64,000 bases of DNA from Zygaena filipendulae (taxonomy: Eukaryota; Arthropoda; Insecta; Lepidoptera; Zygaenidae). Below the pieces are notes generated by a model that saw only the letters and a list, made by a program, of their open reading frames with translations, made no database searches and was not told the DNA's origin. Every line of letters begins with the position of its first letter. Position 1 is the first letter of the stretch. The stretch is taken from the NCBI GenBank assembly GCA_907165275.2, contig OU015662.1, positions 9,431,501 to 9,495,500 on the forward strand, in the 5' to 3' direction. The position numbers and the translations under genes were made by a program. Below, piece by piece: positions 20,505-30,573 of the stretch.

Positions 20505-20690
20505 ATTAATACTAATATTATAAAGAGGTAAAGTATGTGAGTTTGTGACGTTGTAGAGGATAATCTCTAGATCTTCCGGACCAATTTTGACACTATTTCA
20601 CTAGCTACGGTAGTCCCGAGTGACACAGGGTACTTTTTATCCCGAAATTCCTACGGTAACTCTGAAATTACCGCGGCTCAAACCGCATGG
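20505..20690 (+). mobile_element. Helitron nested in MITE
   Basis: It runs from TACTAATATTATAAAGAGG through GTGACACAGGGTACTTTTTA to CCGCATGGGATACCTAG. The 3' terminus has diverged from GACAGCTAG. Confidence 0.65.
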
Positions 20691-20852
20691 GATACCTAGG
20701 TATATGGATGCCGATAAGCAATAACTTGTTATCTACAAAATTAAGTTATAGATACACTACGCTTTATTGATAGTTATAGAACATTTGATGAACAATTTTT
20801 GTGGCGCGATATCTTAACGCGACGTGTTTTGTGCATAGTGAATAAGAGTCCA

Positions 20853-21171
20853 GGACCCTAGTCATAAAGTGGAACGAAGCAAGGCCATAGCGGTGCCAAT
20901 AATAGACTTAATTACGTTACATCATTAACCTAAATACAATAAAAAGGGCCAATAAAACTACGGAACTAATAACATACAGTCATAAATTGCAAAAGAAATC
21001 AGCCTAGCTATAAATAGGAGTTATTTTTGACTGGGTGTTGGAATGCTAACAATGTTATAAAGAAGGTTACAAGACTGGACCCCGAACCTATTATTGAAGG
21101 ACATGGAAGCCTTGACAACGACTAAATAGTTACTAGTTAGGCATTATAAAGGCCAAGCAGTATGCAACCTA
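20853..21171. other. Intergenic, nothing recognised
   Basis: No features are recognised. Confidence 0.4.
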
Positions 21172-21422
21172 AAATGTCCACTTTCCTAAAACGTCCAATA
21201 TCCCAAAATGTCCACTTTCCTAAAATGTTCACTTTCCTACAGCGTCCACTTTCCTAAAATGTCCACTTCCTTAAATGTTCACTTTCCTAAAATGACCACT
21301 TTCCTAAAATGACAACATTCGTGGGTAAATCTTGCACATGGTAAAAACCCTTCAGGTTGAAAATGACCACTTTCCGAAAATGTCCACTTTCCTAAAAAGG
21401 CCACTTTCCCAAAATGTCCACT
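21172..21422 (+). repeat. 17-bp degenerate minisatellite
   Basis: About a dozen units of consensus TTCCTAAAATGTCCACT span 250 bp, with substitutions and a non-repeat gap at 21312-21360. Read on the minus strand it gives a repeating HFRKVVILGK-like peptide (21279-21539), which is a consequence of the repeat. Confidence 0.85.
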
Positions 21423-21655
21423 AAGTGAGCGTAGGCGCACAATAGAAAAAAAATAGCGTAATGGTAATATTGGTAAATTGGTAATATAAAGGTCACTTGT
21501 GTATTGAAATTTACAATTAAATACATCATACGCGATCACATTAATAATTTCAGTGTTTTGGCAGTATCTAATGGTGCAGAAAGAAGTGTGATTTTTTTTT
21601 TCACCAAAGAATACACTCTAAGGTATGCTAAATGTAATTAGCTGTCAGATATACA
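21423..21655. other. AT-rich, nothing recognised
   Basis: No features are recognised. Confidence 0.4.
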
Positions 21656-21790
21656 ATGTTTAGCACAGATTTCCTCCAAGGATCTCCACAAAGACCGGTC
21701 CCGCGCGACCCTTATCCAGCTGGCCTTTGAAATCTTCCCTAGATCGTCTTCTCATTTACTTAAGGGCCTATAGGAGGCTAGAACTGCCCC
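21656..21790 (-). mobile_element. RTE-like LINE coding remnant
   Basis: The reverse complement (GACGATCTAGGGAAGATTTC ... GACCGGTCTTTGTGGAGATC) resembles the last codons of RTE-type reverse transcriptase ORFs, the WxDDL...AxDRxxWxxLxE pattern. The frame is degenerate. Confidence 0.4.
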
Positions 21791-22110
21791 ACCTCTCACT
21801 TTTGAACCTGTATATCAATAAAAGTATTCAATCAATAATATTGAAAAAAATATATAGTAAAGTTAAGGATATACACTAAGTCCTATGTGATTTTAAAACA
21901 CGATTACTAAAAATTTTCTCGATAGAAAAAAATCACAAACTTCCCTCTGATTTATACAAATAAACCGCAGAAGTCAATGAATCATTTATCCACACTAATT
22001 AAACTTTGTATAGAAACTCAACATAATACAATACGTGTACTATGTGATCTCAATTGAAAATAATGTTTTTTTGTTTTTTGTTAGAAATTAAATTCTGATA
22101 TATTGCGAGT
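21791..22110. other. AT-rich, nothing recognised
   Basis: No features are recognised. Confidence 0.4.
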
Positions 22111-22140
22111 TCACCGCGTTCACCGCTTGAATTCAGTCGC
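22105..22140 (+). promoter_or_regulatory. Candidate arthropod initiator promoter
   Basis: A GC-rich patch (GTTCACCGCGTTCACCGCTT) precedes TTCAGTCGCG, which matches the arthropod initiator TCAGTY. The transcript would run rightward into the exon ending at a GTAAGT donor near 22300. Confidence 0.3.
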
Positions 22141-22277
22141 GCTCCGGCATTCGAAAGGGGAACCCGCGTCGCTTGTCGTCTCTTACACCGACTTATAACC
22201 TAGAAATTAAAAGTGCAGTGAAATGGGAAATAATCGGAACAAGAAAAAAAAAAAGACGGAATTGGAGAATAGAAACC

Positions 22278-22993
22278 GCTAAAAACATGAATAAAATATT
22301 AAAGTAAGTACCTATCTACGTATATATATATAATATAAGTTATAAAATGTTTGTTTGCACCTACCTACTTTGTGTCTGATTATGGTTTGTTGACATGAAA
22401 TATGATTAAAAAAATGAAATAGGTAATGTACCTATTTATAGTAGTGTGATGAGCAAATAAGTAAAGTAGGTAGGACTGTTACGTAATCGTATTGTTCCCA
22501 ACTAACTACAATACATTGTTCATTTTAAAAAATAGACAAATATTGCTCGAAACTGACTGTAATAAAGAAAATGTACCTGAAGTGGACCTGTGCCCGTGAG
22601 TATCATCTAGCTAAGTAAATAAATACACAAATGTTTTCAGAAATAGAGTAACCACAGGTTCTTAGGTACTTACCTAGGTGCTAGGTAAGTAGGACCTACC
22701 TAGTAACTAGGAACCTAAAAACCTACTAGGTAGGTAGGTATATAGTATGTCTAAAGTGAAATGTAATCATCTTGTTTGTTGAATATGTAACTCCATACAC
22801 CTACCATCTCTAAATATTAGGGTAATCATCCCAGTAAGTTGCCACGGTCACATTATTTTAGTAGTATGAACAAAAGAGAAGTACCTAATAGCCTATTTTG
22901 TTACAGAATGCAAATACCAACGGAAGCCATGGTTGCCAGTAGTTCCAAAAATGCAAACGAACCTGATTTTACAACGTTACAAACTGTAGAATT
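22278..22993 (+). CDS. Candidate two-exon coding start, unrecognised (partial)
   Basis: Exon 1 has ATGAATAAAATATTAAA ending at a GTAAGTACC donor. Exon 2 follows a TTTTGTTACAG acceptor near 22908. Joined, the frame starts MNKILK and continues MQIPTEAMVASSSKNANEP in exon 2. It either stops at TGA near 22996 or splices at the overlapping GTGAGA donor after codon ...LQTVE. The mRNA would also contain a short upstream ORF, MGNNRNKKKKK (start 22224). The family is not recognised. The splice signals are good but the coding length is small, so this may be a spliced leader of a gene extending right. Confidence 0.3.
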
Positions 22994-22999
22994 GTGAGA

Positions 23000-23630
23000 T
23001 TATCTGTCTAAAATTTTATAACATATTCATACATATATTCATAACCTTGTACAAAACCTGCTCTTAAGTGTAATAAATACTTTTCCGAAAACCGCATCAA
23101 AATCGGTTCAGTCAAAAGCAAGATTATCATGGAAAAACATAAATACAGTCATACAAGTCAAACAGAGAACCTCCTAAAAACTGTACTTTTCTGAAAACTG
23201 CATCAAAATCAGTTCAGGCAGATGCATGATAATCGCGGACAAACATACATACATACGGTTCAAACTCATAACCTTGTACAAAACCTGCTCTTAAGTGTAA
23301 TAAATACTTTTCCGAAAACCGCATCAAAATCGGTTCAGTCAAAAGCAAGATTATCATGGAAAAACATAAATACAGTCATACAAACTGTACTTTTCTGAAA
23401 ACTGCATCAAAATCAGTTCAGGCAGATGCATGATAATCGCGGACAAACATACATACATACGGTTCAAACTCATAACCTTGTACAAAACCTGCTCTTAAGT
23501 GTAATAAATACTTTTCCGAAAACCGCATCAAAATCGGTTCAGTCAAAAGCAAGATTATCATGGAAAAACATAAATACAGTCATACAAGTCAAACAGAGAA
23601 CCTCCTTTTTTGAAGTCGGTTAAATAAAGA
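23000..23630 (+). repeat. 200-230 bp tandem repeat
   Basis: The phrase ATAACCTTGTACAAAACCTG recurs at 23041, 23270 and 23471. Each unit carries CCGCATCAAAATCGGTTCAG, ACATACATACATACGGTTCA and GCAGATGCATGATAATCGCG. The first unit is 229 bp and the second 201 bp; the difference is a 28-bp block with CAAACAGAGAACCTCC. The array ends at AAGTCGGTTAAATAAAG, the edge shared with the AACCGACTT composite family, so it is probably an internally duplicated transposon. Confidence 0.85.
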
Positions 23631-24200
23631 ACAACTGGTTACCTTATTGTTTAAAAGCAATCTTCCGGGCTAGGTATTTTACATTTTTTATTGATTTAAA
23701 AATACAGTCATTTTACTGTTACTTACTATGATTGTTACAATAAACAAATTGTATGAATAAATTTTTCTAGTAAATTTACATAGTTTTATTTAATATTGTG
23801 ATGATATTGTGTGGTGCCTGGGCTCCGGGTCTATAATGGTAGAGCTTGTCTAATCTCCCGCTATCGCTTGCACCGCAGTTTATTGTAGTACGAGGAAAAT
23901 CTGTTAGATGTCGTTCTAAGCATTATAATTAGTAATAGTAATACTTTTTAAAAGATGGCGCTTTTATAACTCAAATGTCGTAATTACACAGAGGTGAGTC
24001 AGGTAGGGTGGGACGAAAGAAAGCTCGCGCGCCCAAGGTCATTGGCGTGGGGGAGCCTCTTAAAGGCCTGCCCAAAGCTACAATGTTTACTTTTAGATTT
24101 GATCAATGTAATTGATACATTTCTAGCGTATTAGCGGTACCCTCGTCGTAAATTTTCCGATAAGCAACGTTAAATCAAGTCGTGCGTGATTTTTAACCTA
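23631..24200. other. Intergenic, nothing recognised
   Basis: No features are recognised. Confidence 0.4.
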
Positions 24201-24202
24201 CT

Positions 24203-24330
24203 CCAAAAAGAGGAAGAGGTTCTCAATTCAACTGTATGTTTTTTTTGTATGTTTGTTACGCGATAACTCGAAGAAGGATGGAGCGATTTGTGAAATTCTT
24301 ATTTTTTATTAATCATCACGTAGTCAAGAA
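24203..24330 (+). repeat. Fragment of AACCGACTT-type repeat
   Basis: It reads CCAAAAAGAGGAAGAGGTTC, then TGTATGTTTGTTACGCGATA and AACTCGAAGAAGGATGGAGC. This is the opening module of the composite family at 28368-29672 in a diverged form. Confidence 0.5.
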
Positions 24331-25045
24331 CAAGGATCGATTGTAGATTGTACATAGATCACACAATATAACTCATTGGAAGCGCTGTAAGTACCTATAT
24401 CAACGATTCCGTAACAACCTGAAATAGACGGCTTTTAAAGGGCTGATCAATAATTCAACAAACTTCGGGTCTTACATGACCTTGGTGAGGGAAATAAAAT
24501 GTGAATACAAATGAAATCCAATACTGAGTAGGGAGGTAGAATAAGGGGTAACCGCAAAGCTTTTATGTAGAGCCACTAGGATAGCAGCAAACAAACCATT
24601 AGCGTTTTCACAAAGTTTTTTATGCATAATGAAATAATTAGGGATTCCATTAAACTCAAACAAAACTCAGAGCTTAACACTTTTAGCACTCAGAGGTTGG
24701 ACCGCTCTTTGACACGACCAAATAAGTAGGTAGGTACTTAAACTAACGTAACTCTCTTTAAAAATCATATAATCATATATTTCATTTCAAAAATAAATCG
24801 ATAATAGAGTATGTTAAATAGAGTAAATACAAAATTAAAGAGTTTAAAAAGCAGTGCCAAAAACGAGTCACTTTTGGCGGGTTTCAAACTTTTTTATGTT
24901 TAAGTACTTACTATGTTGCAATACTCGCTTCGGTCGCTAGGAATTCACAAATATTCATTTTTCTATAGAGGTAAGAATATTATAGGTATAACTTGCATTT
25001 TTCTTATGCCGAACTGGTACAAAGGTAGGGTTAAAAAAGAAAGTA
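24331..25045. other. AT-rich, nothing recognised
   Basis: The 63-codon minus ORF at 24472-24663 is not recognised. Confidence 0.4.
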
Positions 25046-25051
25046 TGTGAA

Positions 25052-25150
25052 TCTTTATTATAAATGCGAACGTTTGTTCATTTGTTTGTATATTACGCTT
25101 TCACGTCTCAACCGATCATCATGAAATTTTGCCATATAAAAACACGCGTA
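25052..25150 (+). mobile_element. Helitron 5' fragment
   Basis: TTTATTATAAATGCGAACG, TTACGCTTTCACGTCTCAAC and CGATCATCATGAAATTTTG form the 5' half. The 3' end is missing. Confidence 0.6.
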
Positions 25151-25231
25151 AATTGCGACGACCTAACCTCACCTATACCTACGTATAGGTAGGTACAGGG
25201 GACAGATATATACCTAAACAACATTTTGAAT

Positions 25232-25552
25232 GGACATGTTGACTAATTTTTATTTTTAAGTCCGTCTTGGATTATTAAAAAATATTGGACACGTATTTTT
25301 TCTTTTTTTACGTAATCCAAAAATAACGGTGATATATTGAGTTGAAATTTCGCATGACGTCACTATTCTGACAGTTTGTATAGCGGTTTTATCGGTTGGT
25401 GACGTCACGACTCCCTCACCCTAAACTTTAATGCGCTTTATCTCTGTATATTTTAATTTATTTGAAAAAGCAAAAAATACGTGTCTATTGTTTTTTTATT
25501 TTCTAACTGACGGACTAATTAGAATTTTGATTTTCAAAAGTAGTCCACATCC
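25232..25552. mobile_element. CRE-bearing MITE, copy 3
   Basis: The most complete copy starts GGACATGTTGACTAATTTTT and ends AAAAGTAGTCCACATCC. The two ends are imperfect inverted repeats, each reaching AGTCCGTC internally. TGACGTCA occurs at 25355-25362 and 25400-25407. Confidence 0.75.
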
Positions 25553-25960
25553 TTAATAGGGATACGTTAATACGTTTAATACGTTACGCAGGCATAATGC
25601 CAGTTAACCTGATCAGAAATATCACCACTTAAGAGGTTTCTTCCGCTCGTTACATAAAACATGTATGTAGTACTTAATGCTTGAACATTATTACCCAGCG
25701 TCCGTCACCTGAGGGTTATCTAACTTTTGTTTCTATCATTTTTCGGTTGCAATCAAAAACATGGTGATTTTGCGATTGCAATATAATACACGTTTTGACA
25801 CCTATATATCTAGTGATCAACCAAAATAAACATGGTATTTCAAAAGTTGAAGCTGTCGAAACATGATTAATCAATCACAAAACCGCTATTTTTCTGATTG
25901 AAATTTAAATAATATGATAGCAACAAAAGTTACATAACTGCCCTGCTGGTCTCAAACTAA
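25553..25960. other. AT-rich, nothing recognised
   Basis: No features are recognised. Confidence 0.4.
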
Positions 25961-25961
25961 G

Positions 25962-26080
25962 CAGACAGTAGGTACTATGGGTACCAGACAATTAATATAA
26001 GTGTTCATCACATACCGCAGCGCAGGGATCGAACTCGCGCTCTCGAGTAGCAATCAGGTTCGCTGGCCTAGTAGACGAGA
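25962..26080 (-). repeat. SINE fragment
   Basis: The sequence has CTATGGGTACCAGACAATTA, GTGTTCATCACATACC and GGGATCGAACTCGCGCTCTC (an inverted B-box), with GCTGGCCTAGTAG at the tRNA-like end. It shares its layout with 63300-63520. Confidence 0.6.
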
Positions 26081-26427
26081 GTTTCCAACCGTCCTGTTTT
26101 CCCAGGACATGTCCTGATTTTTTGAGTGTTTTGGCTACTTTTTACTAGTGTCCTAGGTTTTTAAAGCTAAGTTTTTAAATTCTCACGCCATTGCTGCCTC
26201 TAATCTTACATTTTATCGGTGGACCCGGTATAATTTATTGGAAGATAGGTAGGTATTTTCATAAACTGCTCTTATTTGAGTTTTATTGACCCTGTTTTCA
26301 TTGCGTAAACATCATAATATTATCAATTAACTACCACACTTATACTACTACTGCGTCCTCTTTTTAAGCCTTAGAGTCCTGGTATTTCCACCTTGAACTC
26401 CTGGTTCTTTATATTCGGAAATGGTGC
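26081..26427. other. Intergenic, nothing recognised
   Basis: No features are recognised. Confidence 0.4.
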
Positions 26428-26476
26428 TTGACAGCACCGTTGGTGTACCTACTGAGTACTCCAACGGCGCTGTCAA
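26428..26476. repeat. 17-bp stem hairpin
   Basis: Arms CTTGACAGCACCGTTGG and CCAACGGCGCTGTCAAG pair with one mismatch around a ~16-nt loop. A loop of this size is compatible with a small structured RNA, but the stem is short for a pre-miRNA. A tiny MITE is the alternative. Confidence 0.7.
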
Positions 26477-26968
26477 GGTATATTAAATATTATAGTTATG
26501 CAAAAATTTTCAACATTATAGACTGGTGCGACATAATGTTTTGGAGGATTCGAGGACATTTAAGATTATCATAGTTCTCTGATCTCCGACATCTAAAGTC
26601 CACGCGCCAAATACCGTGTATAGATTATATTCTGGTAGTAATAAATTAAAACCGGATTAAAAATATAAATATTAAAAAAAAATTAAATAAAACAAACTAA
26701 AAACACTATAAAAGTAGGTAGGTACCATTTGTTACCTAAGCTTGGTATAGAAGCCCTCGTAAACTATTAAACATTCTGAGGAACAAATATTGTGCAATTC
26801 CATTACTCACTCATCCGATAGAATTGATAGCCTCCTTTTTTAAGTTGGTTTAGATACCGAAATTCAGCATGCTTAGTAGTTTACTTGTTAATGAATAAAT
26901 ACGATTGCAAAACTAATAAATACATATGTATGTTGTCAAACCTCGCCCCGAACTGTGTAGCCTGCAGA
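26477..26968. other. AT-rich, nothing firm
   Basis: TAGCCTCCTTTTTTAAGTTGG near 26828 looks like a sliver of the AACCGACTT family. The end of the tract is the left 8-bp duplication of the P-like element. Confidence 0.4.
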
Positions 26969-27332
26969 CTCAGACCAAATAAAAACTAAAGACGGAACGC
27001 GTAGAATAAACAAGTGAAGCCCGGAAAAAGACACCACGCCGTGCACGTACACAGAAACACGCACACACTTACAAGAAAAAGACACCATACCTTTTAGTTT
27101 GAGCTTCTCCCGCTAATGGAGGTGACGCAACAATTAAGTTAAAAAATGCCATAATATTGTATCGTCAACGGTCAAAAAATAAAAAAAACAGCATGGAATC
27201 ACTTATCACCAGTAAGTAAACTTAGCAAATCCATACACTATCCTAATCACCACATAAATACGCATTAACCGGCTTCACTTCGTTGCTCGAGACGTTCCGT
27301 CTTTGGCGTCTTTAGTTTTTATTTGGTCTGAG
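26969..27332 (+). mobile_element. P-superfamily non-autonomous element, copy 1
   Basis: A 364-bp element is bounded by inverted ends CTCAGACCAAATAAAAACT (extending into AAAGACGGAACG) and flanked by an exact 8-bp duplication CCTGCAGA (26961-26968 and 27333-27340). Subterminal blocks GTGAAGCC and GGCTTCAC are also inverted. Inside, ATGCC at 27146 opens a relic that aligns by eye with the THAP-like start in copy 2 but has an early stop and frame damage. An 8-bp duplication plus THAP relic identifies the P superfamily; GACGAAATAA in the sister copy also resembles the Drosophila P terminus. No transposase catalytic domain remains. Confidence 0.8.
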
Positions 27333-27340
27333 CCTGCAGA

Positions 27341-27880
27341 TGATTGAACCCGTGACACTTTCAATTGAGAGTAGGTGCCCAGCCCATCAAGATGCTCGTC
27401 GAAATGATTGTTTGCCCAAACTGATTCGTTTAAAACCCAATATTATTCAATTAAAATATCACTCGGTACGCTTCGTCGTAGTTTTAAACTGGCGGTTGAT
27501 TTACTAATTAACTATGCAGTATCAGCCCATAAACAAATACCTTTCGGTACAAACAGACAAACAGATTTTTCCTGCAAAAGTATGAAAATAAATTCTTTAC
27601 ACGTAAAATGGTGTAAGACATACACTGCATTGCAGTAATGTATCTCTTAAAACATCTTGTATGCGAACATTTGTGTGCCAATTCGTATTTATTTCTTAAC
27701 TTTTTAAACGAGATTACCCTGGAATAGGTACTGACTTGGCAACATTTTAAGCTAGCAAGTTGGGTCATAGAAAATATCCTGGTTATAAGGTACTTTCTAA
27801 GGGTAGGGTAGAGTATTGCTATTATTATGGTTTCCTCTCGATATTTCTTTCAAAGACAGCTCGAGAACATTCAATTTGTT
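27341..27880. other. AT-rich, nothing recognised
   Basis: Overlapping ORFs of 76 (+) and 86 (-) codons lack features. Confidence 0.4.
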
Positions 27881-27889
27881 GGGATTTAA

Positions 27890-28045
27890 ACCCACGACAG
27901 GGATATTTTAGGATAAAAAGTACTCTATGTCACTCAAAAATGTTGTAGGTGAAAGCCTTTTTATAATCGGTTCAGTAGGTTTGAGTTTATCGATAACAAA
28001 CAAGCATACAAAAAAAAATCTCTTATAATATTAGTACAGATAGAT
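27890..28045 (-). mobile_element. Diverged Helitron fragment
   Basis: It reads GGATAAAAAGTACTCTATGT, CGGTTCAGTAGGTTTGAG and CTCTTATAATATTAGTACAG. The 3' hairpin is lost. Confidence 0.55.
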
Positions 28046-28367
28046 ATCGTTTTAAATGTATACAATAAAGACCCATTTTTTGCTGTACTTTGTGATCAGT
28101 AGGTACCTAACTTTATCAGAGATTTTCGCTGAACTACAGAACCGGATATCTGCTTTTTGCCTGAACTACTTACGAAGATTTCGAACGTTCGTTTTGTCTG
28201 AGTTTTGATTAATAAACGTGCATTCCAACTTAACTATTCGTGTGACGAACACAACACAGGTGGTCTGTATTGATGGACTAATCACAAATTAACCAACCAA
28301 ATTGGTGAAACAAGGGGCTATAGAAATGCAGACTACATTAAGTTTGTGAATGCTGAACGAATAACAA
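28046..28367. other. AT-rich, nothing recognised
   Basis: No features are recognised. Confidence 0.4.
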
Positions 28368-28804
28368 AAAAATTAAAACCGACTTCCAAAAACACAAAAC
28401 TGAAAAACTGAAAAGAAAAAATAAAATGCTAAAATTAACAAAATACCGATTTAATCCAAAAGACAAAATATTATTAATACACACTTAATATTATTATTGG
28501 TTTGTGCTACCACTGATCGGTTTGAATTCGGTGACAAGCCCGCTGGTGTCTGCCCACTTAGGCTGTTCTGCTCACGGAGAGCTGGTGGCGGAAAACGACT
28601 TAGCCCATATACCCCCTCCATATTTGGCTTGTCACCGACTTCATACCGATCAGTGGTAGCACAAACCAATAATAATATTAAGTGTGTATTAATAATATTT
28701 TGTCTTTTGGATTAAATCGGTATTTTGTTAATTTTAGCATTTTATTTTTTCTTTTCAGTTTTTCAGTTTTGTGTTTTTGGAAGTCGGTTTTAATTTTTTT
28801 GTTA
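28368..28804. repeat. Foldback module of composite A
   Basis: Arms 28369-28540 and 28632-28804 are near-identical inverted repeats around ~90 bp. The arms include TTATTATTGGTTTGTGCTAC. Symmetry produces matching 72-codon ORFs on both strands, which are not genes. Confidence 0.85.
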
Positions 28805-29672
28805 AAAATTTTTCTTTATTTTTCGCTTTTAAGTGACTTAGTTGGTAATTTCTCTAAGTTACAATAGCCTAATGTCAACTGCTCATCACCTTTGACAAAA
28901 CATTACTTTTCCCGACGCAGGGACGTTAATTGTTGAGGAGTTCTCCTAGTGCATCACCATCAGTTCCACTTCACCATATACATTGTGACGGGCATAAATT
29001 ATTTAGAAACCATATTAAAGTTAACGATTCAGAACCCGTGAAATACCTATTATTGAGTAGTTCCGATGACCATCTGTGGTCTTCATCATCAGTTCCACTT
29101 CTTCAAATTTTGCTTTCCGAAAGCAAATAAACGATCTACTATAAAAATCCAAAAATCGCTATAGGTGTGCCTATAATTTTTGAAGAGTTCCCTCGATTAC
29201 TCCAAGATCCCATCATCAGATCTCAATTTGGTGACAATGGAATCGATTTGGGAGTATCCCCTTTCAAACAAAAAAACAATTTTTGAAATCGCTCCAATCG
29301 GAACCCATGAAATAGGTATTATTGTTAAGTAGTTCTGATGACCATTCGTGGTCTTCATCATCAGTTCCACTTCCTCAAATTTTGCTTTCCAAAAGCAAAT
29401 GAACGATTTACTATAAAAAATACCCAAATCGCTATAGGTGTGCCTAAAATTTTTGAAGAGTTCCCTCGATTTCTCCAAGATCCCATCATCAGATCCCGAC
29501 TTGGTGGCAATGGGACCTAATTGGGAGTATACCCTTTCAAACAAAAAAAGAATTTTCCAAATCGGTCCAATCGTCTTCGAGTAATCGGTGAACATACATA
29601 AAAAAAAAAAAAAAAAAAAAACATACATACAATCGAACATAGAACCTCCTCCTTTTTGGAAGTCGGTTAAAA
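28368..29672 (-). mobile_element. AACCGACTT composite repeat, copy A
   Basis: Two modules are joined. A foldback (28368-28804) has ~170-bp arms starting AAAACCGACTTCCAAAAA. A tail module (28805-29672) contains direct repeats of a ~190-bp unit with GAAGTGGAACTGATGATGAA on the complement. It ends at AACCTCCTCCTTTTTGGAAG. The same composite lies inverted at 35595-36838. Its frames (72, 147 codons) are open because of repetition. The class is unassigned. Confidence 0.75.
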
Positions 29673-29895
29673 ACTAGCATAGATATCAATTTTACAGAAT
29701 AAACCACTCAAGTTGTCTCTCAAATGTGCAGCAATTAAACTCTGTTGCGATAGTTAATTTGGAATCGTTCAAAAGCAAAAATATGCTTTATTGATAGGTA
29801 CTATAAGTACTAGTCTGCGGTTCCGGCGGAACCTGTCCAATGTGTCCAAAACATGTTCTATTTGTGTGTGTTTATGCGTGAACGAATTGAATTTT
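29673..29895. other. AT-rich, nothing recognised
   Basis: No features are recognised. Confidence 0.4.
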
Positions 29896-29960
29896 TGAAA
29901 TTGAAATTGAAAAAGCTTTATTAGACACAACACAAAAATTACAACAAGTATACAACAACT
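29896..29960 (-). repeat. LINE 3' tail, reversed
   Basis: TGAAATTGAAATTGAAAAAG followed by CTTTATTAGACACAACAC is a reversed AATAAAG signal with a simple tail, as in related tails at 31745 and 38812. Confidence 0.5.
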
Positions 29961-30570
29961 ATACAATAACAAATATTGGGGGTTCGCCTCCCAAACGCCA
30001 GACAGACGCCGCCCGCCGAGGATCTAACAAAAGGATCCGACGGTCCGACGGTTGAGAAACGGACACCTACTTTAAAATAATGAAAACACTTAACAGTTAA
30101 AACATTAAGATTTGACACAGTTTTGTGACAAAAAGGCGGCCTTATCTTATATTGGGTATGGTATGGTAAGGAGTTAAGGACATACGATAAAAATTGTTAA
30201 AATTCTTAGCATTGAAGAAGGGATTCATCCTTTAGCTAGAAGGTTTTAAATTGTAATACCATTAGAACAAAATTATGGCTCGCTCGGCTTCCAAACAATT
30301 TCACGAACTTGCCTTGTCTGCTTCAACCTAAGTCTGTAAACATTTGCACGTTTGTAAGAGCGTGATCATTGTTCATGAAAATTTCAACGTCTCACAAAAC
30401 AATTACTTGAATATCATTTGAGCTAACCGAGGTATAACTAAGAGGTTGTTGTCAAGCGAAAGTCGTGTCATCCCACCAGTGGCAGCCAATTTGTTCACCC
30501 CAAGCAAGAAACTAGTTCTATAGAACAAGTGCTTTTGTTATTGAAAAACATTGTTAATAGCAAAATTATT
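29961..30570. other. Intergenic, nothing recognised
   Basis: The GC-rich stretch 29995-30055 (GACAGACGCCGCCCGCCGAG) has a short inverted pair around GGATC but no gene. Confidence 0.4.
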
Positions 30571-30573
30571 AAT

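Larger units (their letters stand above)
20275..20852. mobile_element. CTTATTCAC-type MITE, copy 1 (split by Helitrons)
   Basis: The left end CTGGGCGCTTATTCACTATG and the right end CATAGTGAATAAGAGTCCAG are inverted. The shared body ATAACGCGCGTCCCAAGC matches the uninterrupted copies at 46072-46311 and 49267-49471. Two Helitron-derived pieces (20370-20500 and 20505-20690) sit inside and account for the extra length. Confidence 0.65.

Noticed and set aside
21660..21760. Possible second THAP exon (ACAG acceptor followed by TTTCC in matching phase)
   Set aside because: The following residues lack the THAP pattern and the segment fits a reversed LINE remnant better.
23000..23630. CRISPR-like array
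   Set aside because: Three ~200-bp direct repeats without uniform short repeats and unique spacers, in an insect genome; it is a transposon-derived tandem duplication.
28451..28715. Two mirrored 72-codon ORFs on opposite strands starting MVCATTDR
   Set aside because: They arise because the DNA is a palindromic foldback; the same pair recurs at 36523-36796.
29197..29640. ORFs of 147, 152 and 107 codons sharing MFDCMYVFFF-like starts and KAKFEEVELMMKTT
   Set aside because: All lie in copies of the AACCGACTT composite repeat; similarity reflects repeat identity. The poly-T encoded FFFF and frequent breaks argue against a selected protein, though a repeat-encoded peptide cannot be fully excluded.
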